A stretch of 23,094 nucleotides of DNA from a bacterium (GTDB taxonomy: Bacteria > Zhuqueibacterota > QNDG01 > JAFGCO01): positions 1 to 23,094 of the forward strand of contig JAFGCO010000051.1 of assembly GCA_016932575.1 (NCBI GenBank), given 5' to 3'. The position numbers and the translations under genes were made by a program. The notes under the pieces are model-generated. The model worked only from the letters and a program-made list of their open reading frames with translations, did no database searches and was not told the origin of the DNA. Below, piece after piece: positions 1 to 8,755 of the stretch. The stretch's first letter is position 1, and every line of letters starts with the position of its first letter.

Positions 1-258
1 AATCCCTTTAATCCGATAACAAACATCACATTCGGCATCCCCAATCAGCAGCAATCTGTTCGTGTTCAGGTTTTTGTTTATGATTTACTGGGGAAATTGG
101 TGAAGACACTGGTGAATGAAGAGAAAACTCCCGGATATTATACAGTGGCATGGGACGGGACCAATCAAATCGGCAACAAGGTCACTTCAGGATTATATGT
201 GTGCCGGATGGAAGCGGGATCGTATCGAAACACAAGGAAGATGGTCCTTTGGAAGTAG
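1..258 (+). CDS. 3' end of a secreted protein with an NPFNP-type C-terminal sorting domain (partial)
   Basis: The window opens inside this gene; reading frame 1 is open from the first base to a TAG at 256-258, giving the last 85 residues. They begin NPFNPITNITFGIP, continue with a VFVYDLLGKLVKTLVN strand pair and AWDGTNQIGNKVTSGLYVCR, and end RKMVLWK. This is the FlgD/Ig-like type A sorting domain that FCB-group bacteria place at the C-terminus of proteins exported across the outer membrane and attached to the surface (type IX secretion). The rest of the protein, and so its function, lies outside the window. It runs in the same direction as the large operon from 1227, but repeats and another gene lie between, so co-transcription is doubtful. 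Confidence 0.85.
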   Translation, partial: NPFNPITNITFGIPNQQQSVRVQVFVYDLLGKLVKTLVNEEKTPGYYTVAWDGTNQIGNKVTSGLYVCRMEAGSYRNTRKMVLWK

Positions 259-267
259 GTTGCAGGT

Positions 268-303
268 AAAACACCCGGGGTCCTTCGGACACCCGGGGTT
301 TGG
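268..303. repeat. CCCGG hairpin, copy A
   Basis: CCCGGGGTCC (274-283) pairs with GGAC (287-290) and CCCGGG (292-297) around a TTC loop, with a single bulged A at 291: a ten-pair stem. It starts 15 bases after the stop of the partial gene. There is no T-run, so it is not a classical terminator, though it could protect the 3' end of the transcript. The same sequence recurs at 414-449. Confidence 0.75.
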
Positions 304-319
304 TCAAGGGGGTGGTGAA

Positions 320-360
320 ACCCCGGTTGTTGTGTCGCTTTTCAGACACATCACCGGGTG
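320..360. repeat. CCCGG hairpin, diverged copy
   Basis: CCCGGT (322-327) pairs with ACCGGG (353-358) and TGTGTC (331-336) pairs with GACACA (345-350), with a small internal loop and an eight-base terminal loop. It shares the CCCGG base and the flanking GTGAAAC / GGGTGTTTGG context with copies A and B but has a longer, different tip. The paired changes suggest that the structure is maintained. Confidence 0.65.
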
Positions 361-413
361 TTTGGGGGGGATTGAAGGTGAATTACTTTGGATTTGGAGA
401 AATGGTTGAAGGT

Positions 414-449
414 GAAACACCCGGGGTCCTTCGGACACCCGGGGTTTGG
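414..449. repeat. CCCGG hairpin, copy B
   Basis: Identical to copy A over the hairpin: CCCGGGGTCC (420-429), TTC loop, GGAC (433-436), bulged A, CCCGGG (438-443). The preceding GGTGAAACA matches the flank of the diverged copy, so the repeat unit is somewhat longer than the hairpin. Confidence 0.75.
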
Positions 450-465
450 GAATTAAAATATCTGA

Positions 466-552
466 AGGATCTTATCGAGAGATGTTATCTCTCTGTGCCG
501 TATACAAGCCGGAGAGTATGTGAAGACGGTGAAGGTGATGATGATGAGGTGA
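466..552 (+). pseudogene. Remnant of a C-terminal sorting-domain tail
   Basis: Read in the frame that stops with TGA at 550-552, this stretch encodes LCRIQAGEYVKTVKVMMMR. That is the typical last strand of an FCB sorting domain (compare LYVCRMEAGSYRNTRKMVLWK just upstream and LYIVTV...MKKTVSVVNR downstream). An in-frame TGA at 463-465 and the lack of any upstream domain show that it is only a tail fragment. It may be the left-over end of a gene lost by deletion or by recombination between sorting-domain repeats. It is short, so the resemblance could be partly chance. Confidence 0.45.
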
Positions 553-712
553 CTGGTTTCTTGTTGCTGGTTGCTGGTGACTGGCTGCTATACAGACACA
601 AATTTCAAATGATAAAATCCAAATGACAAATGAATGCCCAAATCCTAATTAAAAATGTTATCCATGTTTGATATTTTAGATTTGGATGAATATTTAATTT
701 GAGTCAGAATAT
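553..712. other. Intergenic, low-complexity direct repeats
   Basis: A run of short imperfect repeats (GGTGACTGG, TTGCTGG twice, then GGTGACTGG again, about 549-584) is followed by AT-rich sequence containing the left arm of the inverted repeat that flanks the next gene. I see no ORF, RNA gene or convincing promoter. Confidence 0.5.
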
Positions 713-1174
713 ATGTTTTATGAACGAAAAAATGAATCAAATGTGTCAATCATAATGATGAATGCAGAAAATAATGGAGCATCTAACCGGCAATATGATT
801 TGGAAGAACGAACGGCATTATTTGGTGAAAAAATTCTTGAATTTGACCAATCGATTTCTCAGAATCCTATTAATTCTCCTCTTATCAGTCAAATTGTGAG
901 GTCAGGAACGAGTATTGGAGCGAATTATATGGAAGCTGATGCTGCTGAGTCAAAAAAGGATTTTAAGCATAAAATAAGTATTTGTCGAAAAGAATCCAAA
1001 GAAACAAAGCATTGGTTGCGTATGATTGCAAAAGCAAATCCGGAAAAAGCCAAAGAAAGCCGAATGTTATGGCGAGAGGCGCATGAGTTAACGCTAATAT
1101 TCTCAGCTATACTTCGTGCTAAGAAGAAACATTAAGTTTGGATTTTGAGTCATTTGGATTTGATTTGAAATTTG
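599..1174. repeat. Inverted repeat flanking the four-helix-bundle gene
   Basis: The left arm (599-627: CAAATTTCAAAT, then AAATCCAAATGAC) matches the reverse complement of the right arm (1149-1174: GTCATTTGGATTT, then ATTTGAAATTTG) except for a few bases in the middle. The arms enclose the whole 140-codon gene, so a transcript could fold into a long stem with the ORF in its loop. Intervening sequences in 23S rRNA genes that carry S23/four-helix-bundle ORFs have this arrangement. Confidence 0.6.
713..1135 (+). CDS. Four-helix-bundle protein, 23S rRNA intervening-sequence (S23/IVP) family
   Basis: Up to 140 residues. From residue about 27 on it follows the family closely: YDLEERTALFGEKILEF, then LISQIVRSGTSIGANYMEAD, ESKKDFKHKISICRKESKET, KHWLRMIAKA and EAHELTLIFSAILR. 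These are the four amphipathic helices of a small basic protein first found encoded in intervening sequences of 23S rRNA genes; free-standing copies are common in FCB and candidate-phylum genomes. The molecular role is unsettled (nucleic-acid binding is suspected; relatives serve as accessory proteins of diversity-generating retroelements). No good ribosome-binding site precedes 713. The family's usual length favours a start nearer the ATGs at 755 or 758. Inverted repeats surround the gene, and no rRNA or retroelement is nearby. Confidence 0.85.
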   Translation: MFYERKNESNVSIIMMNAENNGASNRQYDLEERTALFGEKILEFDQSISQNPINSPLISQIVRSGTSIGANYMEADAAESKKDFKHKISICRKESKETKHWLRMIAKANPEKAKESRMLWREAHELTLIFSAILRAKKKH

Positions 1175-1226
1175 AGCTTTGTCATTTGACATTTAATACG
1201 TTTATATTTTAAACGGAAAACCAAAT

Positions 1227-4200
1227 ATGAAACACACATCCATTTTTATTATCCTTCTCAGTATATCAATGACTCTTCGTGCCCAGGAATGGCAGCATTA
1301 TACCAAAACCAACAGCGGATTGCCGGGCAATGACATTCTGTCGATTGCGGTTTCTCCCAGCGGGGAGGATATCTGGTTCGGCCTGGGATATGAAGAGATG
1401 GAGATCGGTCAGGGATCCGGAGGACGGGGGCTGGCAAGATACCATATGAGCGCAGATACCTGGGAAGCCTTTAATTTTCAGGACGGGCTGATCAGTGATA
1501 TTGTGGAAAAGGTCTTTGTGGGCTCTCGTCACGTATGGTTTTATACGGACAAAGGCCCCATGATGTATGATCTTGCCAATCAAACATTCCACCAGGTATC
1601 GGGTATCGGAAGCGTTCGTGATTTTGTATCCAATGATACGACCGCCTGGTTTGCTACTGGAAGCGGTTTGAAACAATACCATTTTAATAGAAAAACACTG
1701 ATTAATATCACCACTGAGCAGGGCCTCATCAGCAATTCCGTGAATTGTCTGTCTATGGAAGGCGACCAGCTCTGGATTGGTACGGAATGCGGACTCCAGA
1801 TTTATAATATTTCAACATTATTATTTGCCAATGCTTTTTTTGAAGAACTGGAATCGGCTGATATTCAGACCGTGTGTACAGATGCCTTTTATGTGTGGGT
1901 CGCCTGTCAGGATGGACTGCACAGAAAAGACCGGAAAACCGGGATCTGGGACGTGTATCTGCAGGGAAAAGAACTCCGTACAATGACTTCCGGACGAAAC
2001 CGGATTTATGTTGTGATATCCGGAGAGGGGATTAAGGAGTATGATTATTCTCAACACAAATGGCAGTCGGTGAGTACATCGGGCAGCGGATTGAACAGTG
2101 CCTCCATTGATGAAATCGGGGCCACGCCCTGGGGTTTATGGGTGGGAACCGGCAACGGCGCCTGGCATTACAGGCCCTGCGAGAATCCCTGGTCCAATTG
2201 GGATGGCAGCGATATCGGCATGAGCGCGTTTTTAAACACAGTGGGCGCGGACAATCAGTATGTATGGGTGGGAGGGGCGGATGGTATCAGCAGATATAAC
2301 AAGCAGGATCAGAAGTGGGATTATTTTAATGTCGGAGAAGTGACCGATCTTGAAGTGGGATCCAAGGGTGTTGTTTTTGGCGGACCGGACGGCAGAATAA
2401 AAACCATGAATAAAGAATCCGGAGAGATCATTTCTTCGGTTCCCTTGGATCCTTCCTTTAATAAGCCCATTGAGGATATTGAACTGGATGGAAATGAGAT
2501 CTGGGTGGCTTCCTTTTTTGCCACATACAAGGTGGTCGGTCATTCTGTGATTGAATACGATTTTGAAGATTATCTCATTTGGGGAAACGGGCCCGCTTCA
2601 GAGGGCTGTTCCGCGCTGGCTGTCGGCGAGGAATATATCTGGTTCGGTCCCACAGAAAACTTATTCGAGGGATTTCCGCGTTATGAAAGGGCGACCGGTC
2701 AGTGGAAAAATGACATTACCGGATTTGACGCGATCATATCAGAAATTCAATCCGTTGCTGTATATGATGATTTTGTCTGGTATGGCTCATTGGGCATTGA
2801 ACAGGATCCGGGACTTCATGTATTAAATAAGCATACTTTGGAATGGGACAGGGAATTTATTCAAGGGGATCTATTTTATCAGACCATATGGGCGATTACT
2901 CCGGATCCGTTTCGTAATCAGATCTGGTTTGGGTGTTCCTCCGGAGTGGTTCAATATGATTTTAACAGCCGGGAATGGAACGAATATAATGATGATACTG
3001 CCCTGCTGATTACCAATGATGTACAGGATATCGCTGCGGATCAAAACGCAGTCTGGTTTGTGACAGGAGGCAGCGGCATTGCGGGAAAGGAGGGCGGCGT
3101 CACCCGGTATGGAGACAATTATCCGCCTATGATTATCCACGCCCCTCAGAGTGAATCACACCCGGTGAATCAATCCATACATATTGAAGCGGAAATGGTG
3201 GATAACCTGCTGATTGTAAGGCCAATATTGCATTATCAACGGACAGGACAATCAACCTTCAATGAAATTCCCATGACCTACCAATTCGGCGATGTGTGGG
3301 CAGCGTCCATTCCGGCCGGTGACGTGAAAACAGAAGGCGTGTTGTATTATCTGAGCGTTTCCGACGGTTCCCGGGAGGGGTATCATCCCTGGATGTATCC
3401 TTCTTCGCCTGCGCATCAGATACCGGTTTATGATGATATTCCTCCGGAGGGATCTGTGGAACTTATGCCTTTGAGTGATTTCGCATATATCACAGATCAG
3501 GATACGCTTCGACTGACAGGCTCGGTTGACGGCACGGAAAGCATCCCGGTCATCGAGTCCATATTTTTTGTTGAGTACAACAGCCTGGGGATTCTCATTG
3601 CAGAAGATACCCTTTCAGCAGATTCCCTGAATCTTGCCGGCACAGACACGCATAAAACGTTTGATTATACTTTTAAAGCGCCGGATTTTCATTCGGGTGT
3701 TTCCGCTGTAGAAGTTCAGATGACAGTGAGTGAGTCGGACAGTGTGGAAGATCTGACATTCAGCTCAAATCGTATTTCCGTGATTGTGGATGAAGATATT
3801 CCGCTGGGCTTTATCAGTTTTCCCGGAGATCAGGCTGAGGTGGAAGCTTCGGTCCGTGTGATGGGAACCGCTTATGATTTGCATATGAAGGAGTATCGGC
3901 TCGAATATGCTGCGGGAGAATCACCCGCGGCGTGGCGTCCGATTCTGATCACGGATCCCAATCAAACCGTGGTCAATAATGTGCTGGGACAATGGTATAC
4001 GGTTGATTTGCCTGATAGTGTCTATTCTCTGAGATTGTCTGTATTCGACCTGGTGAACCGGGTGACACGCGATACAGTTCTGGTTCATGTGCAGAAACAG
4101 GCACCTTTACCCATCGCAACCCTGATCTCTCCGCAGGACAGTCTTTATGTGAATGGACTGGTTCCGGTTCGGGGATATGCCGCGGGCGAATCCTTTGCCT

Positions 4201-5372
4201 CCGCAAGCCTGAGATTAACCGGTACGGATCTGGACTCGGTCGTATTTACCGGGATTCAAAAAATGGAGAACGAGCTCATCACATTGCTGAATACGGCTTC
4301 TTTTCCGGACGGGTCCTGTGAACTGATTCTTTCTGTGGCAAACGAAAAGGATGAGGTTGAATCAGATACGGTTTCTTTGATTATTGATAATACGCCGCCG
4401 ACCGCTGCATTGACGTCACCTGGTCAGGATACGATCAATTGTGAAGTGCTGCTGGAGGGCGTGGCTGAAGATGTCAATCTGAAACACATGAATTTGAAAT
4501 ATGCGTCGATTCATCAAACCGATACCTCAAAATTTATTCCACTCTCAGATCATTTCGGTTTCTGGATGACCCTGCCGCTCGACGGGTGGCACACGGTTTA
4601 TCTGACTGTTGAGGATCAGGGTGGTCTGGTCAGCACGGATCAAAAGAATTATTATATACACAATCCCTCTTTTGATATGACCTCGGGATTTAAAAAACGA
4701 TGGGGACAGCATGAATTGTTAATCCCGCCCAATGGATACGCATCGAGTTCAATTTGTCTGATTCATCTGTATATGGAGGATTTTGATTTTCAAACAGGGG
4801 CATTTCATCCGACAGATTGTATTTTTGAATTGCGTTCAGATAAAGTCGATCTCACATTGAAAAAACCGGGAGTTCTTCAACTGTCTTTCAGCGGATTGGA
4901 TATCAATCAGGCAGATAAAGAGAGCCTGGCTCTTTTTTACTGGGATGAACCGGAATGGGAATTCGCAGGGGGCACTGTCAATCCGTCGGAAGAGGTCATC
5001 ATCGCTCCAGTCTCAAAGCTGGGCATTTACGGTGTGTTTGTTAATCTGGATGAATCCGTTTCAGCCGATGAAGAATGGAACATCGACTGCCAGCCCCGCG
5101 TGTTTTCTCCCGGAGGCGGAGGATATGACACACAGACTGCGGTTTCATTTTCGCTAAAAAAATCCATGGATGTCACGGTGAAGGTGTACAATCTCTCCGG
5201 CCGTCTGAAGAAATGTGTCCTTGAAAGCCGGAACATGAATCCCGGTATGAATGTCGTACATTGGGACGGACGGGACGGAAACGGTGCTGTTGTGCCCGGC
5301 GGTTTGTATATTGTTACAGTTAAGACGGATAGTAAAGTGATGAAGAAGACGGTAAGTGTGGTGAACCGGTGA
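1227..5372 (+). CDS. Giant secreted double-propeller protein with Ig domains and sorting tail (paralogue 1)
   Basis: 1381 residues. A signal peptide (about 1-19, ending LRA before QEW) is followed to about residue 628 by 14 short repeats. Each is centred on a W-[FIV]-x-[GTA] strand (DIWFGL, HVWFYT, QLWIGT, YVWVGG, QIWFGC, AVWFVT and others), the number needed for two seven-bladed propellers like the periplasmic half of hybrid two-component sensors. About 628-1150 holds a string of Ig-like domains, several opened by PP-x-[GA] linkers. About 1150-1275 resembles the pre-tail domain of the two downstream paralogues (ending in WEFAGGTVNPS and LGIYGVFV). The last ~95 residues form the sorting domain CQPRVFSPGGGGYDTQT through MKKTVSVVNR. 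There is no transmembrane helix or kinase. It is first in a probable five-gene operon. Its repeats are more diverged than those of the two paralogues, and ligand and function are unknown. Confidence 0.85.
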   Translation: MKHTSIFIILLSISMTLRAQEWQHYTKTNSGLPGNDILSIAVSPSGEDIWFGLGYEEMEIGQGSGGRGLARYHMSADTWEAFNFQDGLISDIVEKVFVGSRHVWFYTDKGPMMYDLANQTFHQVSGIGSVRDFVSNDTTAWFATGSGLKQYHFNRKTLINITTEQGLISNSVNCLSMEGDQLWIGTECGLQIYNISTLLFANAFFEELESADIQTVCTDAFYVWVACQDGLHRKDRKTGIWDVYLQGKELRTMTSGRNRIYVVISGEGIKEYDYSQHKWQSVSTSGSGLNSASIDEIGATPWGLWVGTGNGAWHYRPCENPWSNWDGSDIGMSAFLNTVGADNQYVWVGGADGISRYNKQDQKWDYFNVGEVTDLEVGSKGVVFGGPDGRIKTMNKESGEIISSVPLDPSFNKPIEDIELDGNEIWVASFFATYKVVGHSVIEYDFEDYLIWGNGPASEGCSALAVGEEYIWFGPTENLFEGFPRYERATGQWKNDITGFDAIISEIQSVAVYDDFVWYGSLGIEQDPGLHVLNKHTLEWDREFIQGDLFYQTIWAITPDPFRNQIWFGCSSGVVQYDFNSREWNEYNDDTALLITNDVQDIAADQNAVWFVTGGSGIAGKEGGVTRYGDNYPPMIIHAPQSESHPVNQSIHIEAEMVDNLLIVRPILHYQRTGQSTFNEIPMTYQFGDVWAASIPAGDVKTEGVLYYLSVSDGSREGYHPWMYPSSPAHQIPVYDDIPPEGSVELMPLSDFAYITDQDTLRLTGSVDGTESIPVIESIFFVEYNSLGILIAEDTLSADSLNLAGTDTHKTFDYTFKAPDFHSGVSAVEVQMTVSESDSVEDLTFSSNRISVIVDEDIPLGFISFPGDQAEVEASVRVMGTAYDLHMKEYRLEYAAGESPAAWRPILITDPNQTVVNNVLGQWYTVDLPDSVYSLRLSVFDLVNRVTRDTVLVHVQKQAPLPIATLISPQDSLYVNGLVPVRGYAAGESFASASLRLTGTDLDSVVFTGIQKMENELITLLNTASFPDGSCELILSVANEKDEVESDTVSLIIDNTPPTAALTSPGQDTINCEVLLEGVAEDVNLKHMNLKYASIHQTDTSKFIPLSDHFGFWMTLPLDGWHTVYLTVEDQGGLVSTDQKNYYIHNPSFDMTSGFKKRWGQHELLIPPNGYASSSICLIHLYMEDFDFQTGAFHPTDCIFELRSDKVDLTLKKPGVLQLSFSGLDINQADKESLALFYWDEPEWEFAGGTVNPSEEVIIAPVSKLGIYGVFVNLDESVSADEEWNIDCQPRVFSPGGGGYDTQTAVSFSLKKSMDVTVKVYNLSGRLKKCVLESRNMNPGMNVVHWDGRDGNGAVVPGGLYIVTVKTDSKVMKKTVSVVNR

Positions 5373-5398
5373 TCAGTGGCTTCCTGGGATGCCACTGA
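5373..5398. other. Intercistronic hairpin
   Basis: TCAGTGGC and GCCACTGA pair as an eight-base stem around a ten-base loop, right after the stop of the first large gene and before the next start. No T-run follows, so it is unlikely to terminate. It may set mRNA stability or lower expression of downstream genes. Confidence 0.5.
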
Positions 5399-5416
5399 AT
5401 AGTTGGGGTGAGTCTG

Positions 5417-8400
5417 ATGCGTCGATATCATATCATATTTATTTTATTTGTCATCGTTATCCAGTCTTTATTATTATATGGTCAATGGCAGGGGGCCTGG
5501 CTGACATTCACAGTCAAGGACGGACTTTCCAATAACTGGATAAGGGCCATCGTTACCGATCAGGATGGCACATTATGGGTGGGTACGGATGAAGGAATCA
5601 GTCAATATCAGAATGGCATATGGAAGACCGTTTATCCGGACGATATTCCGATCCATACGATTATTTATCATGGCTGTTGCGACAGCAATGGTGCGTTATG
5701 GTTTGCAACGTACGGCCGTGGCGCCTGTCGTTATTATCAAAGTCATTGGGAATTATTTAATACTGTCAATAGCGGGCTTCCCAATGATACAGTAATGACT
5801 GTTATTGAGGATCATAAAGGATCAATATGGTTTGGAACGTTTGGCGGCGGTGCCAGCCGTTTGACAAATGGATCCTGGGAAACATATCATGCGGATAACA
5901 GCGGTCTTGAATCAAATCATATTCTGTCCATACTCGAGGATCGGGAAGGCGCCTTCTGGTTCGGAACTTATCGGGACGGTGTGTTCAGATTAAAGGACCA
6001 TAAATGGGATCGCTTCGATACTGAAAACAGCGGACTGATATCATATGAAGTTCGGGATATCATGCAATCCAGTGACGGATCGATCTGGTTTGGCATTTGG
6101 GGAGCCGTTGACGCACCGCATGCAGGGGGGATCAACCGTTATCAAAATGGCGTATGGGAAACCCTCATTCCTTATGAAAGTGAGCTTGCAGGTCAGGGCA
6201 TCTTTAAAATATATGAAGATCGTGAAGGCGCTCTGTGGTTTGGTACGGGGACAGATGGTGTGTATCGATATAAAGACGGTGTCTGGAATATGTTCAATAC
6301 TTCTAACAGTGGCATCCCGGGTTACTTTGTGTCCTCTATATACCAGGATGATCAGGGTTCCCTCTGGTTCGGCTCAAACGGCGGTGTTTCCCAATATGAA
6401 ATGAAAGTGTGGGAAGTGATTGATACAACACGGGATGAGACGACCGCAAGCTGGATGATGGATATCTATGAAGATCGTCAGGGTGCAATCTGGTATTGTA
6501 AGGGAAATGGTGTTACCCGCTGTGAAAATGGCGCATGTTATACATTTGATACGGGTAATAGCGGACTTGCTGAAAATGATGTCAGTGTGATATTCGAAGA
6601 CAGTCAGGATGCGATGTGGTTTGGATTGTTTACACAGGGCATCAATCGATATAAAGACGGAAAGTGGCAGACCTTTAACCGGTATAACAGTGGTTTGGCC
6701 GGTTATAATGTCAGTACGATCATTGAAGATCATGAAGGGGTGATCTGGATAGGCACAACGGAAAAAAGTATTGAAGACCCTGGAGGTGTCAGCTGTTATT
6801 TAGGGAATACACAAAGCGCTTCAGAAGGCGACCTATGGAGGCATTACAATGTTGCCAACAGCGGGATTGTGAGTGATTCTGTCAAAGTGATTTTTGAAGA
6901 CAGCCGGGGTTCGTTTTGGTTCGGTACGCCGGGAAAAGGGATCAGCCGTTTTATTAACGATGAATGGATTACCTATAACAGATCCAACAGCGGACTTGTT
7001 CATGATTATATTCATTCAATCATTGAGGATCAGGAAGGCAGCATATGGATCGGTACCTGGGGAACAAAAGAGGATTACGGAGGTGTGAATCGATTTTTTG
7101 ATGGGAATTGGGAGACTTACAAGCCTTCAAACTGTGGTCTGGTATCACCCTATATTTTAGAAATGATGGAAGACAGCAAGGGGACTTTGTGGTTTGGAAC
7201 CAATCTCGGCGTCAGCCGATTGGAAGAGGGTTTATGGAGCCGGCTGAATATCGAGAACAGTCACCTCCCCAGCAATATTGTTCTGGCTCTTTTGGAAGAT
7301 CATCAGGGAGATTTCTGGTTTGGATGTGAAGGCGGAGGAGTTATCAAATACTATGGAGATGATACGCCTCCTGTGATTCGAATCACATCCACACCGGGCA
7401 GTCTGGTCGGTAATTCTACGCCGGTTTTCACTTTTCAGGCAAAGGATACACAAACACCGCAAGCTGACATTACATATTCCTTTGCCTTTGCCAGTTCGAT
7501 ATCCCAATACCCGGATTATTCGGCATTTTCTTATCTGACATTTGCCGAATCCTTTCCGCTTCTGACGGGAGAATATATATTTTATGTCAGGGCGCGAGAT
7601 ATTATGGGAAACATTTCTTGGCCGGCGACCTTTCCTTTCACGGTGGATATTATTCCTCCGACTGTGATTATTGATTCTCCAAAAGCAGGGAGCACTGTTT
7701 ATGATTCGATTTCCGTTACCGGTTCTGTTTTTGATGATTCTCCTGTTCGTGACTTTGGTTATTACAGCCTGATGTATAAAAAGGGGGATTGGTCTGAAGA
7801 CATTGAGGAATGGCATTCCATTGTCACTCACAACGGAAATGAAATTCGAAGCGACACATTGGGTATATGGGACGTGTCCGGATTAAGGGGATCTTATAAA
7901 CTTCAGCTTTTTGCCACAGACAGCCTGGGCCATGAAAGTCATGATGTTGTGACTGTTTATATTGTCGATGAGATTGGCAGGATCGATCGCAGTCAGGGAG
8001 GAAAACTCATTGACGATATCCTGGGTATTGTAATTGACTTTGCTCCCAATACTTTTAAAGAAGATCAGACTGTCCAGATCGTTCAATCAGCCGATCAAAA
8101 TCAATCGATCGTTGTTTTTGATATTTTCCCTGAAGATGTTCAGTTATTCAAACCGGCTACTGTCACAGTTACATATGCCGATTCGATATTAAACGAGCAG
8201 ATTGATGAAAACAGGCTGGCAATTTATTATTATGATTTATCCCTGGACCAATGGAAATATACGGGCGGAACAGTGAATACTCAAAAAAATACGATTTGTG
8301 TGTCAGTGAACCATTTGGGCTGTTATGGTGTATTTGAGACAATCGAAAATGTATCATTCGAAACATGGGCTGACATTGACTGCCAGCCCCGTGTGTTTTC

Positions 8401-8665
8401 TCCCGGAGGCGGCGGATATGACACACAGACCGCGATTTCTTTTTCGATAAAAAAATCCGCAGATGTCACGGTGAAGGTATACAACCTCTCCGGCCGTCTG
8501 AAGAAATGTGTCCTTGAAAGCCGGAACATGAATCCCGGTATGAATGTCGTACATTGGGACGGAAGAGACGGAAATGGTGATATTGTGCCCGGCGGTTTGT
8601 ATATTGTTACAGTCCAGGCAGGGGACAGAATGATGAAGAAGACGGTGTCGGTATTGAATAAATAG
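5417..8665 (+). CDS. Secreted double-propeller protein with Y_Y_Y-like, Ig and sorting domains (paralogue 2)
   Basis: 1082 residues from ATG 5417, chosen because GGGGTGAG lies just upstream; an in-frame GTG at 5408 is the alternative. After a signal peptide (about 1-23) come 14 clear two-component-regulator propeller repeats (DGTLWVGT, KGSIWFGT, EGAFWFGT, EGALWFGT, RGSFWFGT, QGDFWFGC and others), spaced about 45 residues, with the linker NSGLxxNxV. About 648-745 resembles the Y_Y_Y domain that follows these propellers in hybrid sensors (TGEYIFYVRARDIMGN), then an Ig domain (IPPTVIIDSPKAGSTV) and a ZU5-like domain (about 851-975, GGKLIDDILGIVIDFAP to GGTVNTQKNTICVSVNHLG). A sorting domain (986-1082) ends the protein in place of a membrane helix and histidine kinase. 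So it is a sensor-type ectodomain made as a secreted product. What it binds cannot be told from sequence. Confidence 0.87.
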   Translation: MRRYHIIFILFVIVIQSLLLYGQWQGAWLTFTVKDGLSNNWIRAIVTDQDGTLWVGTDEGISQYQNGIWKTVYPDDIPIHTIIYHGCCDSNGALWFATYGRGACRYYQSHWELFNTVNSGLPNDTVMTVIEDHKGSIWFGTFGGGASRLTNGSWETYHADNSGLESNHILSILEDREGAFWFGTYRDGVFRLKDHKWDRFDTENSGLISYEVRDIMQSSDGSIWFGIWGAVDAPHAGGINRYQNGVWETLIPYESELAGQGIFKIYEDREGALWFGTGTDGVYRYKDGVWNMFNTSNSGIPGYFVSSIYQDDQGSLWFGSNGGVSQYEMKVWEVIDTTRDETTASWMMDIYEDRQGAIWYCKGNGVTRCENGACYTFDTGNSGLAENDVSVIFEDSQDAMWFGLFTQGINRYKDGKWQTFNRYNSGLAGYNVSTIIEDHEGVIWIGTTEKSIEDPGGVSCYLGNTQSASEGDLWRHYNVANSGIVSDSVKVIFEDSRGSFWFGTPGKGISRFINDEWITYNRSNSGLVHDYIHSIIEDQEGSIWIGTWGTKEDYGGVNRFFDGNWETYKPSNCGLVSPYILEMMEDSKGTLWFGTNLGVSRLEEGLWSRLNIENSHLPSNIVLALLEDHQGDFWFGCEGGGVIKYYGDDTPPVIRITSTPGSLVGNSTPVFTFQAKDTQTPQADITYSFAFASSISQYPDYSAFSYLTFAESFPLLTGEYIFYVRARDIMGNISWPATFPFTVDIIPPTVIIDSPKAGSTVYDSISVTGSVFDDSPVRDFGYYSLMYKKGDWSEDIEEWHSIVTHNGNEIRSDTLGIWDVSGLRGSYKLQLFATDSLGHESHDVVTVYIVDEIGRIDRSQGGKLIDDILGIVIDFAPNTFKEDQTVQIVQSADQNQSIVVFDIFPEDVQLFKPATVTVTYADSILNEQIDENRLAIYYYDLSLDQWKYTGGTVNTQKNTICVSVNHLGCYGVFETIENVSFETWADIDCQPRVFSPGGGGYDTQTAISFSIKKSADVTVKVYNLSGRLKKCVLESRNMNPGMNVVHWDGRDGNGDIVPGGLYIVTVQAGDRMMKKTVSVLNK

Positions 8666-8755
8666 CAATATCTGTCTGGCCTTTCAATATGAAAAAGAAA
8701 GAAAAAAAGATTGAAGCCGGTTTAATTATATATTAAAAAAGGTTGCTGAGCTGAA

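Noticed and set aside
116-626. Two + strand frames of 97 and 108 codons (116-409 and 300-626)
   Set aside because: The first overlaps the end of the partial secreted gene out of frame, both run through the hairpin repeats, and neither has a ribosome-binding site or recognisable protein features.
1186-1214. TTGACA upstream of the first large gene as a promoter
   Set aside because: TATATT is only 11 bases away, and the sequence at 17 bases (TTAAAC) is a poor -10. FCB-group promoters differ from this consensus, so I do not call it.
5374-5397. Hairpin after the first large gene as a terminator
   Set aside because: No T-run follows and the next start is only about 20 bases on, which fits an intercistronic hairpin better.
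7232-7831. 199-codon minus-strand frame opposite paralogue 2
   Set aside because: It lies wholly antisense to a gene with clear propeller and Ig repeats, has low-complexity basic composition and no start signal; a shadow frame.
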